From positions 2,447,501-2,511,500 of the forward strand of contig NZ_CP050265.1 of assembly GCF_011765465.1 (NCBI RefSeq): DNA of 64,000 nucleotides. Direction: 5' to 3'. Made by a program: the position numbers and the translations under genes. Below the pieces are notes generated by a model that was given only the letters and a program-made list of their open reading frames with translations, was not told the origin of the DNA and did not search any database. Below are positions 55,394 through 63,169 of this stretch, piece by piece (the first letter of the stretch is position 1; the number at the start of each line of letters is the position of its first letter). Source of the stretch: Erythrobacter sp. GTDB taxonomy: Bacteria; Pseudomonadota; Alphaproteobacteria; Sphingomonadales; Sphingomonadaceae.

Positions 55394-56635
55394 ATGTATA
55401 ATCTGCTAAGCGACCTTTCGATCATCGAAGTCTCGAGCTTCGTCGCCAGCCCCACCGCGGGGCTCTACTGCGCACAGCTCGGCGCGGAGGTGATCCGTGT
55501 CGATCACAAGGCGGGCGGGCTCGATTACGACCGCTATATGCTGACGAAGGAAGGCCGCTCGCTCAGCTGGGAGAATCTCAACCGGGCGAAGAAATCGGTC
55601 GCGCTGGACCTGCGTTCGCCTGAGGGGCGCGAGCTGTGCGCCGAACTCGCCGCGCGGACCGGGCAGATGATCACCAACCTGCCGGAGAAGAGCTTTCTCG
55701 AGCACGATGCCGTCAAGGCGAAGCAGCCTGAGGGCGCGCCCGATCTCGTCTCGGTCCGCATCATGGGCTGGCACGACGGGCGGCAGGCGATGGATTTCAC
55801 CGTCAACGCCGCGAGCGGCTATCCGCTGATGTGCGGACCCGAAGAGTGGGAGATGGAAACCGCCCCGCCGGTGAACCAGGTGCTTCCGGCATGGGACTTC
55901 ATCACCGGCGCCTATTCCGCCTTCGCGCTGATGGCCGCGCTGCGCCACCGCGACGCCACCGGCGAAGGGAGCGAGGTGCGCATCCCGCTGGGCGACGTCG
56001 CCATCGGGACGCTCGCCAATTCGGGGACGATGGCGGAAATGCTCTATCGCGGGGCCGACCGCGAACGGCTCGGCAATGCGATCTGGGGCGCGTTCGGGCG
56101 CGATTTCCGCTCCAAGGACGGCAAGCGCTTCATGGTCGCCGCGCTGACGCCGAAACAGTGGAACGGCCTCGTCGAAGCATTCGGCCTCGAAACCCCCATC
56201 GCCCAGCTCGAAGCCGAAGTCGGGGTGAAATTCGCCGACGGCGACCGCCCCCGTTTCGAGCATCGCCACCGGTTGTTCGAGCTGTTCCAGAACGTCGCCG
56301 GCAGCCATGATTACGCCGCGCTGGAGGCGCGCATGGCCGCGCACGGCTGCACATTCGAGCGCTACCGCACCGCGCACGAGGCGGCGAACGACCCGGTGCT
56401 GGTGGCGGACAACCCGCTGTTCGGCCCCTCGCCCGCCAACCCGTCGGGCTTCGAATATCCCGCCACCCGCAGCTTCGCCAACCTTCCGGCGAAGGAGCCG
56501 GGCAGCCCCGCCCCCGCGCCTTACCTCGGCCAGCATTCCGAAGAGGTGCTCGCCGAAAGGCTCGGGCTGTCCTCGGGCGCAATCGGCAAGCTCGTCGATG
56601 CCGGGACCGTAGCCCTTTCCGACAAGGACCGCTGA
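55394..56635 (+). CDS. CaiB/BaiF family (type III) CoA-transferase
   Basis: This 413-residue enzyme moves CoA between carboxylic acids. The family opening is clear: LSIIEVSSFVASPTAGLYCA, GAEVIRVDHKAGGLDYDRY, and LNRAKKSVALDLRSPEGREL. The catalytic Asp is expected in the middle region near the TGAYSAFALMAALRHRDATG segment, but I cannot place it with certainty. It is the second gene of the acyl-CoA operon and ends one base before the thiolase start. It probably activates the pathway's acid as its CoA ester. Confidence 0.88.
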   Translation: MYNLLSDLSIIEVSSFVASPTAGLYCAQLGAEVIRVDHKAGGLDYDRYMLTKEGRSLSWENLNRAKKSVALDLRSPEGRELCAELAARTGQMITNLPEKSFLEHDAVKAKQPEGAPDLVSVRIMGWHDGRQAMDFTVNAASGYPLMCGPEEWEMETAPPVNQVLPAWDFITGAYSAFALMAALRHRDATGEGSEVRIPLGDVAIGTLANSGTMAEMLYRGADRERLGNAIWGAFGRDFRSKDGKRFMVAALTPKQWNGLVEAFGLETPIAQLEAEVGVKFADGDRPRFEHRHRLFELFQNVAGSHDYAALEARMAAHGCTFERYRTAHEAANDPVLVADNPLFGPSPANPSGFEYPATRSFANLPAKEPGSPAPAPYLGQHSEEVLAERLGLSSGAIGKLVDAGTVALSDKDR

Positions 56636-56636
56636 A

Positions 56637-57863
56637 ATGACCAGACGCGCCGCCATTGTTTCGCCCCTCCGCACCCCCGTCGGCAAGTTCCTCGGCGGGC
56701 TTTCCAGCCTCGACGCCGGACAACTGGGCGCGGTCATCCTCAAGGCGCTGGTCGAACGCTCGGGCATCGACCCGGCGCGGGTCGACGACGTGGTGTTCAG
56801 CCAAGGCTACGGCAATGGCGAGGCGCCGGCGATCGGGCACTGGTCGTGGCTCGCCGCCGACCTTCCGCTGGAGGTGCCGGGCTTCCAGCTCGACCGGCGC
56901 TGCGGATCGGGCGTGCAGGCGGTCGCAACGGCGGCGATGATGGTCGAGACAGGCATGGCCGACATGGTCGTGGCGGGCGGCGTCGAGTCCATGTCGAATG
57001 TCGAGCATTATACCCTGCAGGGCCGCGGCGGCGCGCGGATGGGCGACATCACGCTGCACGACCGCCTCAGTCGGGGCCGGGTGCGCAGCCAGCCGATCGA
57101 GCGGTTCGGCGTCATCACCGGCATGATCGAAACGGCGGAGAACCTCGCCAAGGATTATGCGATCACCCGCGAGGAGGCGGACGAATACGCCGTGCGCTCG
57201 CATCTCAACGCGGCGAGCGCGTGGGACGAAGGGAAATTCGACGCGCAGCTCGTGCCCGTAGAGGTTCCGCAGCGCAAGGGCGATCCCGTGCTCTTCGCGA
57301 AGGACGAGGGTTTCCGCCCCGACGCCTCGATGGAGACACTGGGCGCGCTTCGCCCGATCGACGGGAAGCGCGACCCCGATGCCATCGTGACGGCGGGCAA
57401 TGCCAGCCAGCAGAACGACGCGGCCGCCGCGTGTCTCGTCGTGGCGGAAGACAAGCTCGCCGAATTCGGCCTCGAGCCGATGCTGTGGTTCGGCGGCTGG
57501 GCGGCGGCGGGCTGCGACCCGTCGCGCATGGGTATCGGCCCGGTCCCGGCGACCCAGCGCCTGTTCGAGCGGCGCAGGCTTTCCTGGGACGACATCGGCC
57601 TCGTCGAACTCAACGAAGCCTTCGCCCCGCAGGTGCTCGCCGTGCTCAAGGGCTGGGGCTGGAGCGAGGACGACAGCCGCCGCGAGATCCTCAACGTCAA
57701 CGGATCGGGCATCAGCCTCGGCCATCCGATCGGCGCGACGGGCGGGCGCATTCTCGCCGACATGGCGCACGAGATGAAGCGCCGCGACGTGCGCTACGGG
57801 CTTGAAACAATGTGCATCGGCGGCGGACAGGGCATCGCGGCGGTGTTCGAGCTGGCCCGATGA
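56637..57863 (+). CDS. Thiolase (acetyl-CoA C-acetyltransferase type)
   Basis: This 408-residue thiolase cleaves or forms 3-ketoacyl-CoA. The nucleophile Cys is in LDRRCGSGVQAVATAAMM (about residue 88). NEAFAPQVLAVL holds the conserved Asn-Glu. GHPIGATGGRILADMAHEMK holds the catalytic His, and the C-terminal Cys is in ETMCIGGGQGIAAVFE. All catalytic residues are present. It sits between the CoA-transferase and the MaoC-like gene and would end the degradation round by releasing acetyl-CoA. Confidence 0.93.
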   Translation: MTRRAAIVSPLRTPVGKFLGGLSSLDAGQLGAVILKALVERSGIDPARVDDVVFSQGYGNGEAPAIGHWSWLAADLPLEVPGFQLDRRCGSGVQAVATAAMMVETGMADMVVAGGVESMSNVEHYTLQGRGGARMGDITLHDRLSRGRVRSQPIERFGVITGMIETAENLAKDYAITREEADEYAVRSHLNAASAWDEGKFDAQLVPVEVPQRKGDPVLFAKDEGFRPDASMETLGALRPIDGKRDPDAIVTAGNASQQNDAAAACLVVAEDKLAEFGLEPMLWFGGWAAAGCDPSRMGIGPVPATQRLFERRRLSWDDIGLVELNEAFAPQVLAVLKGWGWSEDDSRREILNVNGSGISLGHPIGATGGRILADMAHEMKRRDVRYGLETMCIGGGQGIAAVFELAR

Positions 57864-58708
57864 ATTACGACGACTGGATCGGGCGCGAGGCGCGGGCGCG
57901 CGACACGCTGACCCCGGCGTTGGCGGCGCGTTTCTTCGCGACCTTCGATCTCGATGCGCCCGAAAAGCCGATCATGCCGCAGGGCATCCACTTCTGCCTG
58001 TGCACTCCCGAAGCGCCGACAGCGCAGCTGGGTAAGGACGGCCACCCGGCGCGCGACGACAGCCCGGCAAGCTTCCTCCCGCCTTTCCCGATGGAGCGGC
58101 GGATGTGGGCCTCGAGTGCAATCGAATTCCGCGCCCCGCTCGCGGTCGGCGCCGTGATCGAACGCATCAGCCGGGTCGTCTCGATCAAGCAGAAGGAGGG
58201 TTCGTCCGGCCCGCTCGCCTTCGTCGACGTCGCGCACGAGACGCACGCCAACGGGACGCTCTCGGTGCTGGAGACGCAGACGCTGGTCTATCGCGAGGCC
58301 GCCGCGCCGGACGCGCCGCTTGCGCCGCCGGAAGCCGGAGACGCGCGCTTCGACAAGTCGGCGTGGGATGCGCACACCGCGCTCACGCCCGATCCGCGTC
58401 TGCTGTTCCGCTATTCCGCGCTGACCTTCAACACGCACCGCATCCATTACGACGCGCCCTATGCGCGCGGGGTCGAGCGCTATCGCGGGCTGGTGGTGCA
58501 TGGCCCGCTGACGGCGAGCCTGCTGCTGCAGTTGGCCGCGCGCGAGCTGGGCGAGAACCGGGTGCGCACCTTCACCTTCCGGGGAATGTCGCCGGCCATT
58601 GCGGGCGATCTCCTGCATCTCGCCATGCGCGGCGGCGAAGACGGATACGAGCTCGGCGCCTTTGCGGCGGACGGACGGCAGGTCATGGGCGCTACGGCGG
58701 CGCTCTGA
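57860..58708 (+). CDS. MaoC-like double hot-dog hydratase (mesaconyl-CoA hydratase-like)
   Basis: This 282-residue protein has two hot-dog halves. The first (about 1-150) resembles FAS1-like dehydratase domains (PPFPMERRMWASSAIEFRAP, RISRVVSIKQKEGSSGPLAF). The second (about 180-282) has FRYSALTFNTHRIHYDAPYA and VHGPLTASLLLQLAARELG, the segment that carries the catalytic Asn/His of hydratases in this family. It should add water to an enoyl-CoA between the dehydrogenase and thiolase steps. It overlaps the thiolase by ATGA. No 3-hydroxyacyl-CoA dehydrogenase is in the operon. Confidence 0.85.
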   Translation: MNYDDWIGREARARDTLTPALAARFFATFDLDAPEKPIMPQGIHFCLCTPEAPTAQLGKDGHPARDDSPASFLPPFPMERRMWASSAIEFRAPLAVGAVIERISRVVSIKQKEGSSGPLAFVDVAHETHANGTLSVLETQTLVYREAAAPDAPLAPPEAGDARFDKSAWDAHTALTPDPRLLFRYSALTFNTHRIHYDAPYARGVERYRGLVVHGPLTASLLLQLAARELGENRVRTFTFRGMSPAIAGDLLHLAMRGGEDGYELGAFAADGRQVMGATAAL

Positions 58709-58710
58709 CG

Positions 58711-58914
58711 TCAATCCTGCTTGGGTGGGCGCCCCCGGCGCGGCGGCGGGGTGCGCTTGACCTCGATCCCGCGCGCGGCAAGCGCCTCGCGCAGCAGGAT
58801 CTCGATCTCGGCATTGGCCGATCTGAGTTCCGCCGCGGCGAGGCGCTCGATCGCCTTATGCACCTCCGGGTCGAGCCGGAGGGCGAAGGCTTTTTTCGCT
58901 GAGGGTGCAGCCAT
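58711..58914 (-). CDS. Small ribbon-helix-helix (Arc-type) DNA-binding protein
   Basis: This 67-residue protein has the layout of an Arc/MetJ-type regulator: a strand FALRLDPEVHKAI followed by two helices (ERLAAAELRSANAEIEILL, REALAARGI). The tail is basic and Pro-rich (KRTPPPRRGRPPKQ), like an AT-hook tail. It lies 21 bases after the SPFH gene in the same direction, so they form one operon. The perfect palindrome in front of the operon is a plausible target, making it a candidate autoregulator; this is inference. It could also be an antitoxin, but no toxin gene is adjacent. Confidence 0.8.
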   Translation of the reverse strand: MAAPSAKKAFALRLDPEVHKAIERLAAAELRSANAEIEILLREALAARGIEVKRTPPPRRGRPPKQD

Positions 58915-58935
58915 GGCTGCCTCCTGATAGTCGCC

Positions 58936-59829
58936 TTACTGGTAAAGCGTGCCCGAATTGACCACCGGCTGCGCTTCGCGCTCGCCGCACAGGACGACGA
59001 GCAGGTTCGACACCATCGCTGCGCGCCGTTCGTCATCGAGTTCGACGATGCCGTCGTGAGAGAGTTTCTGGAGCGCATCCTCGACCATGCCGACCGCGCC
59101 GATCACGACCTTGCGCCGGGCGGAGATGACCGCATCGGCCTGCTGGCGGCGCAGCATGGCCCCGGCGATCTCGGGCGCATAGGCCAGGTGAGTCAGGCCC
59201 GCTTCGTCCACCGTGATCCCGGCGACCGCCAGCCTTTCATTGAGTTCGACGATCAGTTCGTGGTTCACCACGTCGCCGCTGCCGCGCAGGGTCGTCTCGT
59301 CCTCGTCGGACATATCGTCATAGGGATGGCGCGATCCGACCGTGCGAAGCCCCGCCTCGATCTGGATGTTCACGAATTCCTTGTAGTCGTCGACATCGAA
59401 CACCGCCTGCGCCGTGTCGGCAACGCGCCAGACCACGTTGCAGGCGATCTCGATCGGGTTGCCGCGCAGGTCGTTTATCTTGACCCTTTCGGAATGCATA
59501 TTGTGGGCGCGCACGGAAACCTTCTCCTTGCCGAACCACGGCCACACCCAGTGCAGGCCGTCCTTGCGGACCGTCCCGCGGTATTCGCCGAACAGGGTGA
59601 GCACGACCGCCTGGTTGGGCTGGATCATGAAGAAGCCGGTCGCGATGAAGAGGATCGCCACCGCGCCCACGATCGCCGAGACGACGACCGCGCCCGGCGC
59701 GCTCTGCAGGACAAGCTGCGAGAGCGGCAGAAGCAGGAAGACGAGGATGAGGGCGAGCATCGCATAGCCGTTATAGGCGCTGCCCTTGCGTTCGCTGCTG
59801 GCCGCCATCGAATTCACACGTTCCACCAT
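58936..59829 (-). CDS. SPFH/Band-7 (stomatin-like) membrane protein
   Basis: This 297-residue protein has two membrane segments (about residues 22-42 and 46-68) followed by an SPFH domain. Its markers are [60 protein letters not shown], and a helical tail [20 protein letters not shown]. Such proteins assemble rings in the inner membrane and often affect protease or stress functions. GGGGAAG precedes the ATG. A perfect 13-bp inverted repeat lies 12 bases upstream of the start codon. Confidence 0.9.
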   Translation of the reverse strand: MVERVNSMAASSERKGSAYNGYAMLALILVFLLLPLSQLVLQSAPGAVVVSAIVGAVAILFIATGFFMIQPNQAVVLTLFGEYRGTVRKDGLHWVWPWFGKEKVSVRAHNMHSERVKINDLRGNPIEIACNVVWRVADTAQAVFDVDDYKEFVNIQIEAGLRTVGSRHPYDDMSDEDETTLRGSGDVVNHELIVELNERLAVAGITVDEAGLTHLAYAPEIAGAMLRRQQADAVISARRKVVIGAVGMVEDALQKLSHDGIVELDDERRAAMVSNLLVVLCGEREAQPVVNSGTLYQ

Positions 59830-59841
59830 GTCGCTTCCCCT

Positions 59842-59877
59842 GTTTGATATAAATGCAATATCATATTTATATCAAAC
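59842..59877. promoter_or_regulatory. Perfect AT-rich palindrome, candidate operator of the SPFH operon
   Basis: GTTTGATATAAAT (59842-59854) and ATTTATATCAAAC (59865-59877) are exact inverse complements around a 10-base spacer. The block is strikingly AT-rich in a GC-rich genome and spans the SPFH promoter region, between that start (59829) and the end of ppk2 (59889). No T run or GC stem supports a terminator. Confidence 0.8.
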
Positions 59878-59888
59878 GGTCCGCCTTG

Positions 59889-60686
59889 TCAATCGCCCGG
59901 CTCGTCGTCCAGCGGATAGGGCGCGATGGGTTCGAGCATCGCGTAGCTTTCCGCCTTGGGTTCGCGTCCGAGCTCGGGAAAATCGATCGCGGGCGGCTCG
60001 ACATGGGTGTCGGGCAGGCGGTCGAGCAGGTCGCGGATCAGCGTCAGCCGCCCGCGCTTCTGGTCGTTGAAATCGACCAGCGTCCACGGCGCGTGGCGCG
60101 TATGCGTGGCGCGCAGCATGGCCTCGCGCGCTTCGGTGTAGGCGTCGTATTTCTCCCGCGCGGCGAGGTCGACCGGCGACAGCTTCCAGCGTTTCAAGGG
60201 ATCCTCGAGCCGTTCGCGCAGGCGCTCTTCCTGGCGCTCCTGGTCGGTCGCGAGCCAGTATTTGAACAGCAGGATGCCGTCATCGACCAGAAGCTGCTCG
60301 AACACGGGAACCTGCTTCAGGAAATGGACGACCTGCTCCTCGCTCGCATAGCCCATCACCCGCTCGACCCCGGCGCGGTTGTACCAGCTCCGGTCGAACA
60401 GCACGATCTCGCCCGCGCTCGGCAGGTGCGGGACGTAGCGCTGGAAATACCACTGGGTAAGCTCGTCCTCGCTCGGTTTCGAAAGCGCCACGGTGCGGCA
60501 CTGGCGCGGGTCGAGCCGGTCGCGGAACGCACGGATCGCGCCCCCCTTGCCCGCCGTGTCGCGCCCTTCGAACAGGACCACGATCCGCGCCCCCGTCGCC
60601 CGCGCCCAGCGCGCCATGCCGACCAGTTCGCGCGTCAGCGGTTCCAGCGCCTTCCTGTATTCCTTGCCCTTCAACCTCGCCGCCAT
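59889..60686 (-). CDS. ppk2: Polyphosphate kinase 2 family protein
   Basis: This 265-residue kinase transfers phosphate between polyphosphate and nucleotides. Walker A is LFEGRDTAGKGGAIRAF (about residues 38-54), Walker B is LFDRSWYNRAGVERVMGY (about 93-110), and the lid region is KYWLATDQERQEERLRERLE. The C-terminal acidic tail (LDDEPGD) is extra. The start ATG 60686 is chosen because the conserved KGKEYRKALEPLTRELV follows; the upstream frame enters the phenylalanine-hydroxylase promoter. Direction (ADP or GDP phosphorylation) cannot be told. Confidence 0.92.
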   Translation of the reverse strand: MAARLKGKEYRKALEPLTRELVGMARWARATGARIVVLFEGRDTAGKGGAIRAFRDRLDPRQCRTVALSKPSEDELTQWYFQRYVPHLPSAGEIVLFDRSWYNRAGVERVMGYASEEQVVHFLKQVPVFEQLLVDDGILLFKYWLATDQERQEERLRERLEDPLKRWKLSPVDLAAREKYDAYTEAREAMLRATHTRHAPWTLVDFNDQKRGRLTLIRDLLDRLPDTHVEPPAIDFPELGREPKAESYAMLEPIAPYPLDDEPGD

Positions 60687-60747
60687 AAGCGCCCCTTTCG
60701 TCCGATTACCCTTGCGTGAGGGGCGATTTGGTATCAGATGCAACCAC

Positions 60748-61686
60748 ATGGCCACGCTCTCCGAAACCGCCCCGGATTTCACCAAGCTGCCCGAAATGTC
60801 GCGCGATGTCTTCACCGCGCCGCTCGCCCGGCCCGCCCATGTCGGCGAGGACTGGCTGGAAAAGGAGCAGACCGCCTACGACAGCGAGGACAACGCGGTC
60901 TGGAACGACCTGTTCGCGCGGCAGATGGAAATCCTCCCCGGACGCGCCTGCACGGCCTTCATGCAAGGGCTCGACAAGCTCGACCTCGGCCGTGGCGGCG
61001 TGCCCGAATTCGCCCGGCTGTCGGAGGAACTGGGCCAGCTCACCGGGTGGAGCGTCGTGCCCGTGCCGATGCTCATTCCCGACCACGTGTTCTTCTGGCA
61101 TCTCGCCAATCGCCGCTTTCCGGCGGGCAATTTCATCCGCACGCGCGAGACCTTCGACTATATCCAGGAGCCCGACGTCTTCCACGACGTCTTCGGCCAC
61201 GTGCCGATGCTGACCGATCCGGTCTATGCCGATTACATGCAGGAATATGGCCGCGCCGGGTGGAAGGCGATGCGCTACAACCGGTTGAAGGCGCTGGGCG
61301 CGCTCTACTGGTACACGGTCGAATTCGGGCTGATCGAGGAAGAGGCGGGCATCCGCGCCTATGGCGCGGGCATCCTGTCCGGGCCGACCGAGGCGCGCTT
61401 CGCGGTGGAGGCGGAAAGCCCCAACCGCATCATGCTCAACGTCGATAGGGTGATGCGCACCGATTACGTCATCAGCGACCTGCAGCCGACCTACTTCGTG
61501 ATCGAAAGTTTCGAGGATCTCTACCGCCAGACGGTCGAGCGCGATTTCGACCGGCTCTATCGCAGCCTTGCGCCGGGCTTCACCTACGCCAACAGCGCGG
61601 TGATCGATGTCGACAACGTGGTGAACCGCGGCACGCTCGAATATCACCTGCGCGGCGGGCGCGGGAGCGGGGCGAAGCCGGTCTGA
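60748..61686 (+). CDS. phhA: Phenylalanine 4-hydroxylase
   Basis: This 312-residue iron- and tetrahydropterin-dependent monooxygenase converts phenylalanine to tyrosine. The iron ligands are visible in EPDVFHDVFGHVPMLTDP (two His, about residues 146 and 151) and the Glu in YWYTVEFGLIEEE (about 192). FFWHLANRRFPAGNFIRT and GILSGPTEARFAVEAESPNR are also typical. There is no ACT regulatory domain, as usual for bacterial forms. It is divergent from ppk2. No pterin recycling gene is adjacent. Confidence 0.95.
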   Translation: MATLSETAPDFTKLPEMSRDVFTAPLARPAHVGEDWLEKEQTAYDSEDNAVWNDLFARQMEILPGRACTAFMQGLDKLDLGRGGVPEFARLSEELGQLTGWSVVPVPMLIPDHVFFWHLANRRFPAGNFIRTRETFDYIQEPDVFHDVFGHVPMLTDPVYADYMQEYGRAGWKAMRYNRLKALGALYWYTVEFGLIEEEAGIRAYGAGILSGPTEARFAVEAESPNRIMLNVDRVMRTDYVISDLQPTYFVIESFEDLYRQTVERDFDRLYRSLAPGFTYANSAVIDVDNVVNRGTLEYHLRGGRGSGAKPV

Positions 61687-61690
61687 AGCG

Positions 61691-61948
61691 CTAGATCTCG
61701 ATCTGCTTGCGGATCACGGCATGGTAAAGCACCAGCGCGCCCACCGTCGCGGCGAGCGCCACGCCGAGCGCGACCAGCGACAGCCCGCCCAGCACGACCC
61801 CGCCATTGACCAGCACACCCGCGACCAGCGCGACCAGCAGTCCGGCGGCGACCTGGCGCAGGATCTCGCCCGGTTCCTCGGTGCGGGCGATGATCGACGA
61901 AAGCCAGCCGAGCGTCGTTCCCAACACGATCAGAACCAGTAATGCCAT
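61691..61948 (-). CDS. Small membrane protein, possibly GlsB/YeaQ-like
   Basis: This 85-residue protein has an N-terminal segment ALLVLIVLGTTLGWLSSIIA, a short charged loop RTEEPGEILRQ and two further hydrophobic stretches. The WLSSIIAR-x4-GEI pattern and size recall the transglycosylase-associated GlsB/YeaQ/YmgE family, but glycine spacing differs, so the match is moderate. It converges with phhA, leaving a four-base gap. Function is unknown; family members are stress-induced. Confidence 0.65.
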   Translation of the reverse strand: MALLVLIVLGTTLGWLSSIIARTEEPGEILRQVAAGLLVALVAGVLVNGGVVLGGLSLVALGVALAATVGALVLYHAVIRKQIEI

Positions 61949-62053
61949 TGCGCTATTGTGCCTCTTGGTGGGTTGTTCCGTGCGACCCTTTGCGGGCGGT
62001 GTTGGTTGCAAAACACGCATAAAGCGCGCTTGGTTCCGGGGAAAGCCGCCGCG

Positions 62054-62899
62054 TCAGAAGAAATAGAGCAGGGCTGTGCCCATCAGGACACGGTAGACGA
62101 CGAAGACCATCATCGAGGCGCGCTTCAGGAAATTCATCAGGAAGGCCATCGTCGCGAAGGCCGCGAGGAAGGTCAGCACGCCGGTGATGATCGCATCGGT
62201 GAGCAGCGCGCCGTCGGCCTCGAGCAGGTCGGGCACGATCAGCACCCCCGCCCCCGCGACTGCCGGGATCGACAGCAGGAAGGAAAACCGCGCCGCCTCG
62301 AACCGGCCATAGCCGAGCAGCCGCGCCGCCGTCATGGTGACGCCCGAACGGCTCGTCCCCGGGATCAGCGCGAGCGCCTGCGCGCAGCCGACGATCAGCC
62401 CGTCGCGCCAGGTCATCTGCTCGAAGGTCTTGTCCTGCCGCCCGAAGCGATCCGCGAGGCCGAGGAGGATGCCGTAACCGATCAGGTTGACCGCGATGAG
62501 GTCGGTGAAGCGGATCGAGGCGAGCAGGTCGTCCTCGATGATGGGAATCCCAAAGGTCGCGCTCACCACGCCGTTCAGGAACCCGAGCTTGATCGCGAGC
62601 CCGAAGACCACGGCGGGAATGGTGCCGAGCACGATCCACCAGAACAGACGGCGCTGCTCGGGCGCGTGCCCGATCCCGATGCTCGCGAACCCGCCCCGCG
62701 CAAGGCCCGCCACGTCGCGAAAGAAATAGACGATGATCGCAAGCAGCGAGCCGACATGGACCGCGATGTCGATCATCGGCCCCTGGTCGGGAAAATCCGT
62801 CAGGAACGGGATCAGGATGAGGTGCCCCGACGAGGAGATCGGCAGGAACTCGGTGATCCCCTGCACCACCGCGATCAGAAGCATCTGGAAAAACGTCAT
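62054..62899 (-). CDS. uppP: Undecaprenyl-diphosphatase
   Basis: This 281-residue integral membrane enzyme recycles undecaprenyl pyrophosphate for peptidoglycan synthesis and gives bacitracin resistance. The two active-site motifs are present: VQGITEFLPISSSGHLIL (about residues 11-28) and ALALIPGTSRSGVTMTAARL (about 160-179). About eight membrane helices are visible. ATG 62899 is chosen because the conserved sequence starts there. Two structured repeat copies lie between it and the M13 peptidase. Confidence 0.95.
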   Translation of the reverse strand: MTFFQMLLIAVVQGITEFLPISSSGHLILIPFLTDFPDQGPMIDIAVHVGSLLAIIVYFFRDVAGLARGGFASIGIGHAPEQRRLFWWIVLGTIPAVVFGLAIKLGFLNGVVSATFGIPIIEDDLLASIRFTDLIAVNLIGYGILLGLADRFGRQDKTFEQMTWRDGLIVGCAQALALIPGTSRSGVTMTAARLLGYGRFEAARFSFLLSIPAVAGAGVLIVPDLLEADGALLTDAIITGVLTFLAAFATMAFLMNFLKRASMMVFVVYRVLMGTALLYFF

Positions 62900-62942
62900 G
62901 GCCCGCGCCTTGGCACCTGGCGGTGCCAAGTCAATTCTTTTT

Positions 62943-63034
62943 GCGCGCGCCCATCCGGGCGCGCGATATCCTCGCCCCTTCGGGGCTGCGGGCGCGCGGT
63001 CGCGCTTGCGACGCCTGCGGCGTCGGACCAGCGC
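62943..63034 (+). repeat. Four-hairpin structured intergenic repeat, copy 3
   Basis: Hairpin A is CGCGCGCC-CATCCG-GGCGCGCG (62944-62965). After the linker ATATCCTC, hairpin B is GCCCC-TTC-GGGGC (62974-62986). TGCGGGC leads to hairpin C, GCGC-GGTC-GCGC (62994-63005). TTGC leads to hairpin D, GACGCC-TGC-GGCGTC (63010-63024), and the end is GGACCAGCGC. It faces copy 4 head to tail across 18 bases, in opposite orientation. Confidence 0.85.
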
Positions 63035-63052
63035 GGTAAGGCCGGGGTCGTC

Positions 63053-63155
63053 GCGATGTCCGGTCGCGCCAGCGACCGCAAGGCCGACTGGCCGCCCGCA
63101 GCGACGCGACCTTCAGGTCGCGTGAGCGAGGATATGGCAGCCCGGATGGGCTGCC
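63053..63155 (-). repeat. Four-hairpin structured intergenic repeat, copy 4
   Basis: Read on the minus strand: hairpin A is GGCAGCC-CATCCG-GGCTGCC, starting 14 bases after the M13 peptidase stop. The linker ATATCCTCGC leads to hairpin B, GCGACCT-GA-AGGTCGC. TGCGGGC leads to hairpin C, GGCC-AGTC-GGCC. TTGC leads to hairpin D, GGTCGC-TGGC-GCGACC. It is closest to copy 1 in its C and D hairpins. Confidence 0.85.
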
Positions 63156-63169
63156 GCATCAAGGACTCC

